Assembly (NCBI GenBank): GCA_963575745.1
Contig: CAUYUJ010004558.1
Span: 97,413-161,412, forward strand
Direction: 5' to 3'
From: Prorocentrum cordatum
Lineage: Eukaryota > Sar > Dinophyceae > Prorocentrales > Prorocentraceae
Length of the DNA stretch: 64,000 bases
In this document: in pieces, positions 41,811-51,920 of the stretch
How positions within the stretch are numbered: the first letter of the stretch is position 1
Layout: the number at the start of each line of letters is the position of its first letter
The notes under the pieces: model-generated
Told to the model about the DNA's origin: nothing
The model's input: the letters and a program-made list of their open reading frames with translations, nothing else
Databases searched by the model: none
Translations under genes and position numbers: made by a program

Positions 41811-42209
41811 CATTGGAAACGAAGAGGGATTAGTGATACAGTTGGCACTTTTGCATTGCATGTTGCTGTGGTTGCTTTGTCGCCCCATTCTGGTGCATCA
41901 TTTGCTACAGCGCGCGCGTGACACACTGGTGTCGCCGAGCAGTTGGCCACGTTAACTTTAATGGGTCAGGTTAGCTTTGGTTACATGTTGTGGTCTTTGA
42001 TGTCGATTAGCGATGCCGCCTGGGTCCATTCGGACTTCGACGCCGTGGTCACATGGAGTGTCCTTGGCAGTTTTCACTCGAGGCTGTTTTGATAAAGGTT
42101 GTCCTGGCAAATCTCGCGTATGATAAGATACACCTCCATGAGCCAGACCTTGGCGCAGATGTCAGACGACTCTACAGGCTTACGCCACATCCGCCGACCC
42201 CTTCTGTGA

Positions 42210-42581
42210 GTGTTGCGAGGCCAGGAGTTTCTGGCCAGCGGCGTCTTGTGTGAGGGTGCGGTGTCGCGCGCGGGTGGTGGCAGATACGTAGGGGGTCCAA
42301 ATGTTTGCGTGATGCCGGTGGTCTGGGGCGTGTTTTGCGAGCGCTTTGCGTGCTGTGCACCCGGGTGCGGGGTGTCCTTCTGGGAGGTCGGCCTTTCGAC
42401 CCGCAACCAGGTGGAGGAGCACGGGAAGACGAAAGAAGCAAGAGTAGTGTGTGGAAGCTGTGATCAGCGAAGCATCACAGCGAAAGATGTGGCAGATGAA
42501 TCGAAACGGGTGAAAAGGCTGTTGACGTTCGCGGCGCGCACGAAACAGTTCGCGCGGCAGCAGCACATTAGCGCCGAGTAA
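42210..42581 (+). CDS. Hypothetical Cys-containing protein, 3' exon
   Basis: A frame ending in TAA at 42579 encodes about 123 residues. The last 90 look genuine: FCERFACCAPGCGVSFWEVG, then a charged stretch with CGSCDQRS and a Lys/Arg-rich C-terminus (KRVKRLLTFAARTKQFARQQ). The paired CC..GC and CGSC motifs could bind a metal. The region starts 230 bp after composite copy 2 and stops before the GGCCGTCTTGG array. No ATG fits the beginning, so it is probably a terminal exon; upstream AG sites near 42170-42230 could be acceptors. Not recognised as a known family. Confidence 0.4.
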   Translation: MLRGQEFLASGVLCEGAVSRAGGGRYVGGPNVCVMPVVWGVFCERFACCAPGCGVSFWEVGLSTRNQVEEHGKTKEARVVCGSCDQRSITAKDVADESKRVKRLLTFAARTKQFARQQHISAE

Positions 42582-42639
42582 GATAGTGAGCACGTCGCGA
42601 GGAAGAGCAAGGTTGTACGCGCGGAGTGCATTGCAGTTG

Positions 42640-44000
42640 GCGTGACGGCTCGCAATACGGAAGCGTCTGGGGGTCTTTTGGGGGCCTCCTGGGGGCCTCT
42701 TGTGGGCTCCTTGGGGCGTCTTGGCGGTTTCTTGAAGGCCGTTGGCGGCCTGTTGGGGCACTCTTGGGGCCCCTGGGGCTCGCGGGGGCGGAAAGCTAGA
42801 TTTTTGAATTGTTGGTTGCCCTCTTGGGCCCCTCTTGGTGCCGTCTTGGAGCCTTCTTGGGCCGTTTTGGGGACCTCTTGGGCCGTCTTGGGGCCATATT
42901 GGACCGTCGCGGGGCCGTTTTGGGGGCCTCTTGGGCCGTCTCGGGCGGTCTTCCGGGCCTCTTGGGCCGTCTTGGAGCGTCGGAAAGCCCAGAAGGCGGA
43001 TGTGTGAACATTGTACGTTTTACGACGGGAATCAGTACATTTCTGCGTCCAGGGACCGTTTTGGGACGCATCGTGGGGGCCTCTCAGGGGCGTGTTGGGC
43101 CATCTGGAGGCCATTTCGGGTGTCTTCGATCGCTCTTGGACCGTGTGGGACCATGTTGAGCTCTCTTGGAAGCCACTTGGAGCGCTCTTGGGGCCGTTTT
43201 CGGGGCTCTCTTGGGCCGTCTTCGGCGCCTCTCGAGCCGTCTTAGCGCCTTCTTGGGCTGTCTTGGGGCCCTCTTGGAGGTTTCTTGGGCCGTTTTGGGG
43301 CGGTCTTGGGGGCCTCTTGGGCCGTCTGGGAGCGTCGGAAAGCCCAAAAGGCGAACTTGTGAAAAACGCACGCTTTACGAAGGGATCGGAGTATTTTTTA
43401 CGTTTAGGGGCCCTCTTGGGACGCATCTTGGATGCCTCTTGGGGCCTCTTGGGGGCATCTTGGGCCGTCAGGAGGCCATCTTCGGTGTCTTTGATCGCTC
43501 TTGGGCCGTCTGGGACCATATTGAGCTCTCTTGGAGGCCACTTGGGGCGCTCCTGGAGCGCTCTTGGGGCCCTTTTCGGGGCCCTGTTGGGCCGTCTTGG
43601 ACGCTTGTTGGGCCGTCTTGGGGCCCTCTTGGGCTATCTTGGGACCCTCTTGGGGGTTTCTTGGGCCGTCTTGGGGCGGTCTTCGGGGCCGCTTGGGCCG
43701 TCTTGGAGCGTCGGAAAGCCCAGAAAACGAATTTGTGAAAATTATACGTTTTACGAAGGGAATGGACAATTTTTTGCGTCTAGGGTCCCTCTTGGGACGC
43801 ATATTGGAGGCCTCTTGGGGCCTCGTGGGGACCTCTTGGGCCGTTTTGGAGGCCTCTAGGCTCGTCTTGGGGCCATCTTGGGCGTCTGGGAGCGCTCGTT
43901 TGGCGTCTCGGGGCCCTCGTGGGCCGTCTTGGAGGCCTCTTGGAGCCTTCTGGGCCCGTCTTGATCCCCTTTTGGGCCCAAAAGAGCCCCGTGACGCGCT
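42640..44000 (+). repeat. GGCCGTCTTGG array with ~355-376-bp higher-order units
   Basis: The main copy of the family. The anchor AGCGTCGGAAAGCCC occurs at 42976, 43331 and 43707, each followed by a less repetitive block with GTGAAAATTATACGTTTTAC-like sequence. Between anchors are 10-12-bp variants of CTTGGGCCGTCTTGGGGC. Every frame on both strands is open for hundreds of codons. Confidence 0.85.
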
Positions 44001-44059
44001 CGTCGTGGGCCCGAGGGGGGGTCGAATCTCCGGTTTGGGGTCCCTGGGGGGGGATTATG

Positions 44060-44810
44060 GGGGGGGAACTATCTCACACGCCTAGAGACCCACAAGCGGT
44101 CGGCGGATTTGTTCCACGATGGTCGATCAATCAGCCGCGAGATCTTGGATCTCTTGCCCCAGTATGGCTTGCAGCACTGCCCCCCGCTCCACCACCACCT
44201 CATTGTCATTTGTTCCTCGAGCTTGTCATTTGTATGATTCCCAGTCGTTTTGCCGCGCTGGGCGGCAGCGCGTGTACAGCGGCCGCTGCACTGGCGTGGA
44301 TGCTTGCTCCAGCCACGCGTGTACAGCAGTGCTCTGGTTACGGGAGCCGTCGAATGCATCATGGTCGTGATCGCAATTGCACAGCTATCGTCGCGGTTGG
44401 AGCCAGTGGATGAGGAGGAGGAAGAAGGAAGGGCGAAGATGGGAAAGGCGCGGAATGGGAGAAGGATATATCCTTTTCGCAACTCATTGGAGAATATGGG
44501 ATGATGAGAAAATGGAATGCGAGAGGGCAGACGGGCGGGAAGGATGGACGGACGAGCAAGGAGGCAGAGGCACGGTATTCAGGAGGCGGGCGAGGAGGAC
44601 GACAAAGACGCCACGATCATCCGATCTAGGTCCGCGCAACGTCAAAAAAGGCAGACGACGACATGTTACGGTGTGTGTTCCGCGTTCTGGGTGCGTCTAA
44701 AGTTTCATCGAAGTCGCGCGCGGCGAATCACCGCCGTTCCTTGCTTTTGGGGGACGCGTGGCTGATATGGAGTGGGCAAGGTTGTATACCGCGATCGAGG
44801 CCACATTTGG
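44060..44810. other. Spacer without recognised gene
   Basis: Mixed sequence with short ORFs on both strands. GCGTGTACAGC occurs at 44269 and 44317. A GGAGGAAGAAGG-type purine run lies at 44410-44440. Confidence 0.3.
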
Positions 44811-44814
44811 TTAC

Positions 44815-45115
44815 CTCTGGGCCATATCGGCGGCCTTGGGGGCGTATGAGGGCCATGTTGAACCGTCGAGGATGCCATCCTGACCGTCTTGGGGCCGCTT
44901 GGCGTCCACATTGGACAGCCTTGCAGCTCGAGGCTGTTTGGAACGCCTCTGGGAGCCGTCGTTGGCAGGTTTCGGAGGCCGATTCGTTCGTTTTGGGCGC
45001 TTTGGAGACCGAACGAGCAAGAATCCGAACATCGTTGAAACCGCCATTGTGTTAAATGGTCTAGACCTCGTGGGTCAGCTTTGAGGGCCCCCAAGACGGG
45101 CCAACTTGGACCATG
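44815..45115 (+). repeat. GGCCGTCTTGG-family remnant
   Basis: Sparse units such as CGTCTTGGGGCCGCTTGGCG and GGGCCATATCGGCGGCCTTG, more diverged than the main array. Confidence 0.5.
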
Positions 45116-45406
45116 GAGGCGCCAGTCATAGGGGGCGTCGGTCGTGTTGGAGGCGCCCGCCTGTGCCTAGATGTGGAACGGCCCAGAGTGTGGCCGACGT
45201 GGTTTCGGGGATTCATTCGGGGCATGTCCACGCAGCGGGGGGTGCGGTTGGGAGCGAGAGCAACGTTGCGCCCCACGTTTTCTCGAAGGCTTTAACATTG
45301 CGACAGGTCGACGGGCCGGCGGTTCTGGGCCCGCCGCCGAGAGTTCCGAGCATGTTTATACGAACGTTTTCGATGATCATGCGAGTCTCAATTGCCAGAT
45401 TTTCCC

Positions 45407-45994
45407 ATGGAGGAGGCCGATGAGAAGGCCGCTACCGAGGCGCCTTCGGTCCATGCGCCTAGGGAGGATGCCGCGGACCCCCGCGCCGCGGATAGTTCAA
45501 CGATTCGCGCGTCCCCAGACGCAGAGGACGAACCGTTTGATCACCCAACTCCACCGCCGGCTTCTCTTTGGGATGGGGGCGGCGAGGCCGCGGCTGATTC
45601 TGACCCCGACTCCGCATCTGATGATGAGGGCCGAGGGGGTCCGACGTTGGCCGTGGGGCCCACGGATGTGGACGCGCGCGGCCCCCATAGAGACGACTGC
45701 CCTGACGACCAAGACAAGTCGGGTCTTCGCCAGGGAGAGCATCGATTATATCGCCAGCCGGATTCTTCCATGGCCAAGCCCATGGAATGTTTCCCGGAGC
45801 CAGGTCACTTGTTAGCCCGTACCACCCAAAACCTTGTCATTATGGAGTCTTACGAGGATGAATGCATCGCTTCGGGCCGCAAGGCATTCTCGATTGAGAA
45901 TGCGCCACCAGAGGGTAGACGGAAAACCTTTTTAAAGATGCGCGTTTATATGTATTTAACCATGGCGCAGCCTCGAGGTCCCGTCGCCGGATAA
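45407..45994 (+). CDS. Hypothetical acidic protein (195 aa)
   Basis: ATG at 45407 opens an uninterrupted frame to TAA at 45992. The N-terminal half is acidic and low in hydrophobics (DADSDP-type, SDPDSASDDEGRGG), likely disordered. The C-terminal 80 residues are more ordinary (CFPEPGHLLARTTQNLVIME, then a KTFLKMRVYMYLTMAQP end). Codons are mostly C/G-ending. No signal peptide, membrane helix or named domain is visible. It is the first of several plus-strand coding-like ORFs up to 49.8 kb (48017, 48602, 49610). These may be exons of one gene or pieces of one decayed element. Confidence 0.45.
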   Translation: MEEADEKAATEAPSVHAPREDAADPRAADSSTIRASPDAEDEPFDHPTPPPASLWDGGGEAAADSDPDSASDDEGRGGPTLAVGPTDVDARGPHRDDCPDDQDKSGLRQGEHRLYRQPDSSMAKPMECFPEPGHLLARTTQNLVIMESYEDECIASGRKAFSIENAPPEGRRKTFLKMRVYMYLTMAQPRGPVAG

Positions 45995-47052
45995 TCGTGA
46001 CCCCCGGGGAGAGTGCCCCCATCATTCTGACGATTCGATGCGTGGCCCAGGAATGAAGACATATTATTTCCGTCGGGGCGGGGCTCCAGCAGTCCCAGAC
46101 AAGGCCCAGCTGCCTCGCGGAGTTCAGCCACTGTGTGGCGTCGACGCCAACATCGCCCATCCTCTAACAAGGGTGGGGGTTCATATCCTTGCCAGCAGAA
46201 GAACAAGAAATTTGCATTAGGAGTACTCCTCCGAGCACTAAGAGGGACGCGGACATAGCCCACGCGGCGGGCCCGTTTCCCTAAAAATTGGCACGCTTGA
46301 GGCAGATTGCATTCAAGAGGCTGGATGCCAACGCCAGGTTTCATCATGAGCCGATCTTCTCGTATCTGGCTAGTCCATGAAACGGCGCCCAGTACGAGGG
46401 CGCGGTTGCTGGCGTCCATGCAACGTGCAAATCCCACGAGGACAATGATGATGCGCCCCGCACGGCGCAGAAAGAGTCGGTTCCCTTCGACGCGGGGAGA
46501 AGCCCACAGCTTAAAGTTAGCGACGCGGAAGACAAGGCGACTGGTGGAATCTGGGTCGTTGGACTGACAGACAGGCGAAGCGCGCTGTAAAAATGGCGTT
46601 TGTCCTGCTTCGGCATTCTGTACATTACGCGCGCAACTCCGTTCCGATGGAAAGTGTTCCGCCCAGGAATGGATCGCCAAAGCGAATTGCGATGGCCTAA
46701 GACAGAGAAAGGTGGCCCTGGCGACTCCCAGGCCCCGTCCAGATGACGGGATTGGAGGCGAGAAAAAATCATGTACCCCATATGTTTTCGGTTGCGCATA
46801 AGCAGCAGGCGCTGGAAAGGGACTTCCCGAAGTCGGAGACACGCGGAGCCCCATTGCCGTTTTTGTCGGGGCAGCGCAGGGCCAATCAGCGGCCCCTGCC
46901 AACGTCGATAGAACGCACGGCCCGCGGGAGTTCCGCCACGCGCCCCACTGCCACGGCCCGCCGTTGCACGCCACCTCGACGAGGGCCACCAAGGAAACGA
47001 CTCGGGGATGGGGGGGGGGGGGGGGGGCGCAACAAGCGGCGCGGGCGCGCAT
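45946..47052 (-). CDS. Long minus-strand ORF, doubtful
   Basis: An open frame of 368 codons at moderate GC. It overlaps the 3' end of the 45407 ORF on the opposite strand and its 5' end enters the G-tract repeat at 47004. The middle (LVFRVANFKLWASPRVEGN, RIIIVLVGFARCMDASN) reads like a real protein, but codon bias is weak and no domain is seen. I keep it because the length is unusual here. Confidence 0.2.
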   Translation of the reverse strand: MRARAACCAPPPPPHPRVVSLVALVEVACNGGPWQWGAWRNSRGPCVLSTLAGAADWPCAAPTKTAMGLRVSPTSGSPFPAPAAYAQPKTYGVHDFFSPPIPSSGRGLGVARATFLCLRPSQFALAIHSWAEHFPSERSCARNVQNAEAGQTPFLQRASPVCQSNDPDSTSRLVFRVANFKLWASPRVEGNRLFLRRAGRIIIVLVGFARCMDASNRALVLGAVSWTSQIREDRLMMKPGVGIQPLECNLPQACQFLGKRARRVGYVRVPLSARRSTPNANFLFFCWQGYEPPPLLEDGRCWRRRHTVAELREAAGPCLGLLEPRPDGNNMSSFLGHASNRQNDGGTLPGGHDYPATGPRGCAMVKYI

Positions 47053-47232
47053 GCCTAATGCCCCAGATTATTGCGCTCGACGAAGGCCACCAACTCGGGA
47101 CTCGGGGATGGGGGGGGGGGGGGGGGTCAAGCGGCGCGGGGTCGGCATGCGCACCTAATGGGGGGGGGGGGGGGGGGCGCAACAAGCGGCGCGGTCGCGC
47201 ATGCCTAATGCGCCAGATTATTGCGCGATGCG
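47004..47232 (+). repeat. Tandem repeat with 17-18-nt poly-G tracts
   Basis: Poly-G at 47010-47027, 47110-47126 and 47160-47177. The first and third are followed by CGCAACAAGCGGCGCG and GCATGCCTAATG..CCAGATTATTGCGC; the middle unit is shortened. CTCGGGGATG precedes the first two. Confidence 0.8.
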
Positions 47233-48016
47233 GCTCTCAATGTCTTGGCCGCCGATGCGACCCCGCACTGGCCGAGCCCGCGCGGGGTCTCGCGCGCGGC
47301 CCCCGACGGGGCGCCAGTTTCACATCGGCGCCCTCGATGGGCGAACATGGCGAGGATGGCTGTTTTTCGCCACCATAACGTTGCACGCAACACTCCCCCT
47401 GAGATCACATGGCAGGCATTGTCTGAACGGGCGGGCAGCCAGAGACGATGATTTCGCGCCGACTTGAACCGTTGGACACGGGCAATCGGATGAGACCGTT
47501 GCTCCAGCGGGGGGCGCCGTCGGCTCATCCGACCGCCGACGGCGCCCCTCGCGACGACGAAGAAGGGGTAGTTCAAGACGAGGAACGACCTGGGATTCTC
47601 GCCGATGATGCCCAGAGGCTTTCTGCTGCCCCCCGGAAGGACGACGGTCGTTTTTTGCGCCGCAATCTCCGCGAGTTATGTTCGGGATTCGGGCCTGTCC
47701 AGCACGCTTCGCTGTCTTGCCGCGACAGTTGGTCCGTCGAGATTTCCCCGTGCTGCAACAGATCGCATGGATTTGAAATTGCCAGAGAGAGCGGTCGGAG
47801 CGCCTGATGATCGATCATGAGAGCCTCCATCTGACGGCGACGATCCTTTCCAGCACATGGGAGGCGGGAATTCATCGACTATCCCCAACTCCGTCTGGAG
47901 GCGCCCTCAGAGGACAGGTTTGCTTGAAAAATGAACCAGTGTCGTTCTTTTCATGGCATGAACACCATTACTCGGTTCATGGAGCATCTCAAAGATAGTT
48001 GTTCCGAGTAAGTGAA
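47233..48016. other. Spacer with weak ORFs
   Basis: Short frames on both strands (plus 47448-47807, minus 47573-47875) show mixed codon bias. Nothing recognisable. Confidence 0.25.
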
Positions 48017-48472
48017 ATGCAGTTTGTTGTTTGGCGGAAGGTCTTGCGGACGCCACTGGGCCATCTCTCGGCGCCCGTGGCTCGCCCACCCCCGGCAGCT
48101 TTTGATTGGCCCAGAGAGCAGAACGCGGTTGCCATTAATCCCCGGGGATGCCCAACATGGGAAGCAAACTTGCACGCGGGCGGCAGGCCGTTGCCCGCGC
48201 CTGCCCCGTTGGCGCCGGCCGCGGGCGCAGCCCGCGGTCGGCCGAGTGCAGGCGAGGAGGCGGCGAACCAGACGAATGCGACGCACGCGCGCAATCCGCT
48301 CGCGGGCGCTGGCAAGTTCGATCTTGGGCCACATCGCGCAAGCCGGTCCGCCACCTGGCGAGCGAAGCTCGCGCGAGAACTCGCAGAAGGTAGGCCACTG
48401 TCGTGGGTGCACGTTAAGGACGAGGAAAAGGAGCCTTCGAAGTTTCTCATTAAGTGCGCCGATCAAGCTTAG
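48017..48472 (+). CDS. Hypothetical Ala/Pro-rich protein (151 aa)
   Basis: ATG at 48017 opens a frame to TAG at 48470. It starts MQFVVWRKVLRTPLGHLSAP, has an Ala/Pro-rich middle, and ends with a charged helix-like part, WRAKLARELAEGRPLSWVHV followed by KDEEKEPSKFLIKCADQA. Third positions are mostly G/C. It lies 130 bp upstream of the 48602 ORF. No family recognised. Confidence 0.35.
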   Translation: MQFVVWRKVLRTPLGHLSAPVARPPPAAFDWPREQNAVAINPRGCPTWEANLHAGGRPLPAPAPLAPAAGAARGRPSAGEEAANQTNATHARNPLAGAGKFDLGPHRASRSATWRAKLARELAEGRPLSWVHVKDEEKEPSKFLIKCADQA

Positions 48473-48601
48473 ATACCAATTCCCACTCGGTGCCCTCTTG
48501 AGTTGCGATTATACCGAGTGCCTGCGGTCATCCAGGGATAGATTGTTGCTTGCATTCCGGGGGGCCGCTGCGCGGCCTTCCCTGAAGGAAATGTCGAGGG
48601 A

Positions 48602-49456
48602 ATGTTATGTTTGGCGCTGGGCATCGCCTCTAAAGAGGAGGAACGACGCTTGGGCACGCGACCAAGATATGAGTGGCAGTGCAAAGCCTTGACCTGGTTG
48701 AATCGCGCATGGAGAATCTGGGGCGCGGACTCAGGTCCGAGGCGCGATCTTCCGCTCCCACGATGCACGCGCGCATTGCTGAAGTCCGACCGCAGTCTAG
48801 AGCGAGCGATCGCGCCGCACTGCGGCGTCATCGACGAGAACACTTGCACGCGCCTCTGGAATCATCGGCGGGTCAAGGAATTCGGGACTGCCCATTATTG
48901 GCTCACCGTTGACGCGGACAGAGCGGCGCACGAGAAGGACGACAAACCGACCGCTGGAAGGGCAGATATTGCAAGCGCGGCGGGCACAGAAGACGCTGCC
49001 AGCTCAGCCAGCGGCACTCGTTCTGCGGGCGAGCCTGGTCCGTCCAACGCACCTGCGCCGGACCCCGTTGCTGACCCGGTCAGCGGCGGCGCGGCAGCGT
49101 CAGGCAGCACCGTGCATGTCGATGGCTTTAGATGTGCGGCTGCCGGTTCAACTGGCGGTCGCAAGTCGTGGACCAACAATTACGTCCGAAGCGTCGCCCC
49201 CCCCCCCCCCCGCATCGGCGACATGGACGCCGAAGTCGCAGCCGCGCGCGCCGCCGCCGCCGCTTGCTCGCCGAGGGCCCGCGGCAAGGGCTCGCCCCTT
49301 CCGGAGACAGCGCGCCGCCGCCGCCAAAGTCCAGGAGACATGCGGCTGCGCAAGTTGGCGATGCGACAATCCAATGGACGTTGCGTCCGCCGCCTCTGCC
49401 TCCGTTGCGCCAGCCGCCCACGGGCAGGAAGGTGGGTGCACCAAGAGTGGACATGA
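48602..49456 (+). CDS. Hypothetical protein with Ala/Ser/Pro-rich middle (284 aa)
   Basis: ATG at 48602, stop at 49454. The middle part (about residues 105-190; AAGTEDAASSASGTRSAGEP, then SNAPAPDPVADPVSGGAAAS) has the composition of a disordered linker and good codon bias. Before residue 100 another frame (ESRMENLGRGLRSEARSS) is equally plausible, and after residue 200 a third (VDMIAMRFEFILANRVTMDV) looks better. Frameshifts or introns are likely, so the ORF as written is probably a mosaic. Confidence 0.35.
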   Translation: MLCLALGIASKEEERRLGTRPRYEWQCKALTWLNRAWRIWGADSGPRRDLPLPRCTRALLKSDRSLERAIAPHCGVIDENTCTRLWNHRRVKEFGTAHYWLTVDADRAAHEKDDKPTAGRADIASAAGTEDAASSASGTRSAGEPGPSNAPAPDPVADPVSGGAAASGSTVHVDGFRCAAAGSTGGRKSWTNNYVRSVAPPPPRIGDMDAEVAAARAAAAACSPRARGKGSPLPETARRRRQSPGDMRLRKLAMRQSNGRCVRRLCLRCASRPRAGRWVHQEWT

Positions 49457-49609
49457 TAGCAATGCGATTTGAATTCATATTAGCGAACAGGGTCACGATG
49501 GACGTGGATTCCCGGCGCACGGCCAGAGCCAGCGCAGGCGGCAGCTCTAGGGCCTTCGCGACTACAATGCGCATGCCAACTTTTTTTTTCGAAAGGAAGG
49601 GCAAAGGAC

Positions 49610-49789
49610 ATGGGCCAAAAAGACAGAAGCGACGTCGCACACTTCGGGGATCGGACGCTGATCGAGATTGAATCGACGAACCGACGATGGCGAGTGCCTT
49701 TCGATGCAATCGTTCGCCGCCGCGAGAAGATGCACGAGACCACGACGCTGCGCCGCTTAACCACGCATAGCTTGGCGGCCACGAGATAA
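49610..49789 (+). CDS. Short hypothetical ORF (59 aa)
   Basis: ATG at 49610 to TAA at 49787. It reads HFGDRTLIEIESTNRRWRVP then FDAIVRRREKMHETTTLRRL, rich in Arg/Thr, like the C-terminal end of a larger protein. It may continue the preceding ORF after a frameshift near a T9 run at 49581-49589. Confidence 0.35.
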   Translation: MGQKDRSDVAHFGDRTLIEIESTNRRWRVPFDAIVRRREKMHETTTLRRLTTHSLAATR

Positions 49790-49794
49790 AGAAA

Positions 49795-50520
49795 CCGAGA
49801 GTATGAATCCGATAATCCATGCCATGATGAGCTGGCGCGCTGCATTATGCGCGGGATGCGTCAGCTTGCTTCGGCCCGCTTCAAGACTTTGCCAAGTGTA
49901 GTTGCGATCCCGCTCGGCGCGCTATAAAGTTGTCTTCGGGGTTGGCGCCAGGAGGGCCAACGCGCCTGGGGATTGCGCGAAGTCTGGCAACTTCGGAAGG
50001 GGGCCGCTGTAAGACCTGCGCATCATGCCGAGGGGGTGGAGTTAATGCAGTTCCGCCCCTGCCCGCTCGTCGCCGCCGCCGCTGCTATCGGACGCCGAGC
50101 TGTGATATTACGAAGCTGTTTTTGGCTGCGAGCGCTTGAAAAGTTAGCGCAAGTCGCCCTCTCCGCGCGCGCGCATTCTCGCATTTATTGCACTTTGCGC
50201 AGCCGCGATTCAACGGGCAACTGTTAAGGAGCTATTCCAACCATGAACGTTTCAACCGCTGGGAGTGGAGATCGGAGTAGCGTAACAAGTCGAGACAACA
50301 TACTAAGGGATATGTCAGAAGCTATCGGAGCGCGGGGTCAAGGTCACGCGGCATGCGGGGCTCCCTGCTGCGGCCCATAGAAGTCTGACAAGTCTATCGC
50401 GCCATGCACCCCACGGGGCGATCGGGGGCGACGAAGCCAAGGGCATTCGGCCGATCCCGCCCCCGCTCCTGGGGCGCGGGCGCGAGGCGCAATGGGAACA
50501 TGGTCGGGGGCACGGCGGTG
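49795..50520. other. Spacer without recognised gene
   Basis: GC-mixed sequence. GGGTTGGCGCCAGGAGGGCCAACGC at 49938 contains a small dyad (TTGGCG/CGCCAA-like). No gene or array seen. Confidence 0.3.
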
Positions 50521-50524
50521 TCCT

Positions 50525-50760
50525 AGCACGTGGGTCTCTGGTGATTGAGCTTGCGGGATCTCTTTGGGGCATCTGCGGTACTTGTTGGGGGACAACGTGG
50601 AAGCATACCGGGGACATGTTGGGCTTGGGGTGTCGTGGGCCCATGTTGGTGGGGATGTTTCTGGCGGCCTGGCGGCAGCGCGGTGTTGAGGCTCTTTCCC
50701 GGGGCCGTTTCGCAGGCCTCTTGGGCCCCTCTTGGAATCTTCGATAGCCGCTTTGGCGCG
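50525..50760 (+). repeat. GGCCGTCTTGG-family remnant
   Basis: GGATCTCTTTGGGGCATC, GCAGGCCTCTTGGGCCCC and GGGCGGTTTGGGCCTCC-type pieces scattered among unrelated sequence. Confidence 0.45.
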
Positions 50761-51140
50761 ATATTGGAGCCTATCTGTTGATGCCGTGTTGGGCACTGTC
50801 ACTGCTGAGAAATCTGGAACGCTGAGATCCAACTGAATTCGAGTTGTTGGGCGGTTTGGGCCTCCTGGGCCGGCGGACCACAAAGCCTCCAATACGGCCC
50901 AAGGGGCCCCAAGCTGAATCCCCAGCAAGGCCCATGAAATCAGGGCATGCTGGGACTTTCGGTTCCGAGCAACGCTCCCGAGATTTCTGGCATGGTTGTG
51001 CGGGGCATCGCAAGAGTGCTCAGTGGCGCCACCAGAGATCCTTAATTTATAGGGCGTGGGGACCTTTACGAGTACATACAGCCGGACCGAGATGTAAGGT
51101 CGAGGTCGGCTCGGGGAGGGTACCCTGATGTTCTTCGTGT

Positions 51141-51437
51141 TTGTTCGATGTTTTTCTTCACCCCGGGGGGGCTTGGACGTTGAGAGTGTTTTGGCCGGCG
51201 AAGGGTTTGGTGTTCTTGCAGGATGTTGTTTTGTCTTGGGTCCGATTGCATGTTCAACCTTCACTGTTGAGGGCCCCGGGAGGCCGACGACACCGCACTC
51301 AGCGCCTGCGGCACGGTGGCGGATGTGTGCGCGCTTATGCGACGGTCGCGTTCCGGCGTCTGGTGGAGGGCTGGAACAAATACCCGCGTCACGTGAGGGG
51401 CCGACGGCAGGATGAGAATGGAGGACTGACTGACTGA
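51141..51437 (+). CDS. Hypothetical short ORF
   Basis: A frame without an ATG start ends at TGA 51435. Its second half (CVRAYATVAFRRLVEGWNKY, then PRHVRGRRQDENGGLTD) has G/C-rich third positions and reads like a protein C-terminus. The first half competes with another open frame starting MFFVFVRCFSSPRGG at 51128. No domain recognised. Confidence 0.25.
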   Translation: MFDVFLHPGGAWTLRVFWPAKGLVFLQDVVLSWVRLHVQPSLLRAPGGRRHRTQRLRHGGGCVRAYATVAFRRLVEGWNKYPRHVRGRRQDENGGLTD

Positions 51438-51825
51438 CTAGCTCATGGAATCCCTCGTCAGCTTAGCCTCGACGCGACAAACAATTTCAGCAAAGCTTGG
51501 ATTCTGAGGGGCGAAACCTTAATCCCGCCGTTTTTTTAAGTGAGCGCCGTGCACACGTCGTGGCACTGGCACCCACATCCAGGGGGAAGGGAACCAACAC
51601 GGTGAAGCCACCAGGGCCAGAACCACCTTGCTGGCCCCCCCGTCCCCCTCGATCAGGCACCACTGCCTGACGCACCGCCCCATGAGGAGGCAACCCCCCG
51701 CCCAGAGGCATTCGGCCTCGAGGGGGCCTCCGAGGGGGCTGAGACCTACCTTTCCCACTGGAGCCCCTACCGCGCCCACGAGGCGCCAAATACGAAAGCG
51801 AGCGCAGAGAGGACGAAGTGAATTG

Positions 51826-51920
51826 TTCTTCCTCCTCTTCCTCTTCGTCCTCCTCCTCCTCCTCCTCCTCAACCTCCTCCTCCTCCTCCTCCTCCTCCTC
51901 CTCCTCCTCCTCCCCCTCCA
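51826..51920. repeat. CTC microsatellite
   Basis: CTC with early CTTCCTC units. Confidence 0.85.

Larger units (their letters stand above)
34678..41980 (+). repeat. Composite repeat element, copy 2 (7.3 kb)
   Basis: Same order of modules as 14024-18653: 5' module (GGAACTCGGTGACACCGAGC), 42-bp array I (34780-34990, resumed 36375-36930), bridge (36946-37030, CAAGCTTGTGGGCTGCGCAA), ~66-bp arrays, hairpin modules, 42-bp array II (41200-41810) and 3' module (CTTTTGCATTGCATGTTGC). It is longer because of an inserted 73-bp array (34990-36375), extra hairpin modules, and two small insertions at 39952 and 40267. No coding evidence beyond stop-poor frames. Confidence 0.85.

Noticed and set aside
42464-43859. 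Long Gly/Leu/Trp and Pro/Lys/Gln-rich ORFs in the GGCCGTCTTGG array
   Set aside because: Every frame is open on both strands and the same repeat appears in short non-coding fragments elsewhere.
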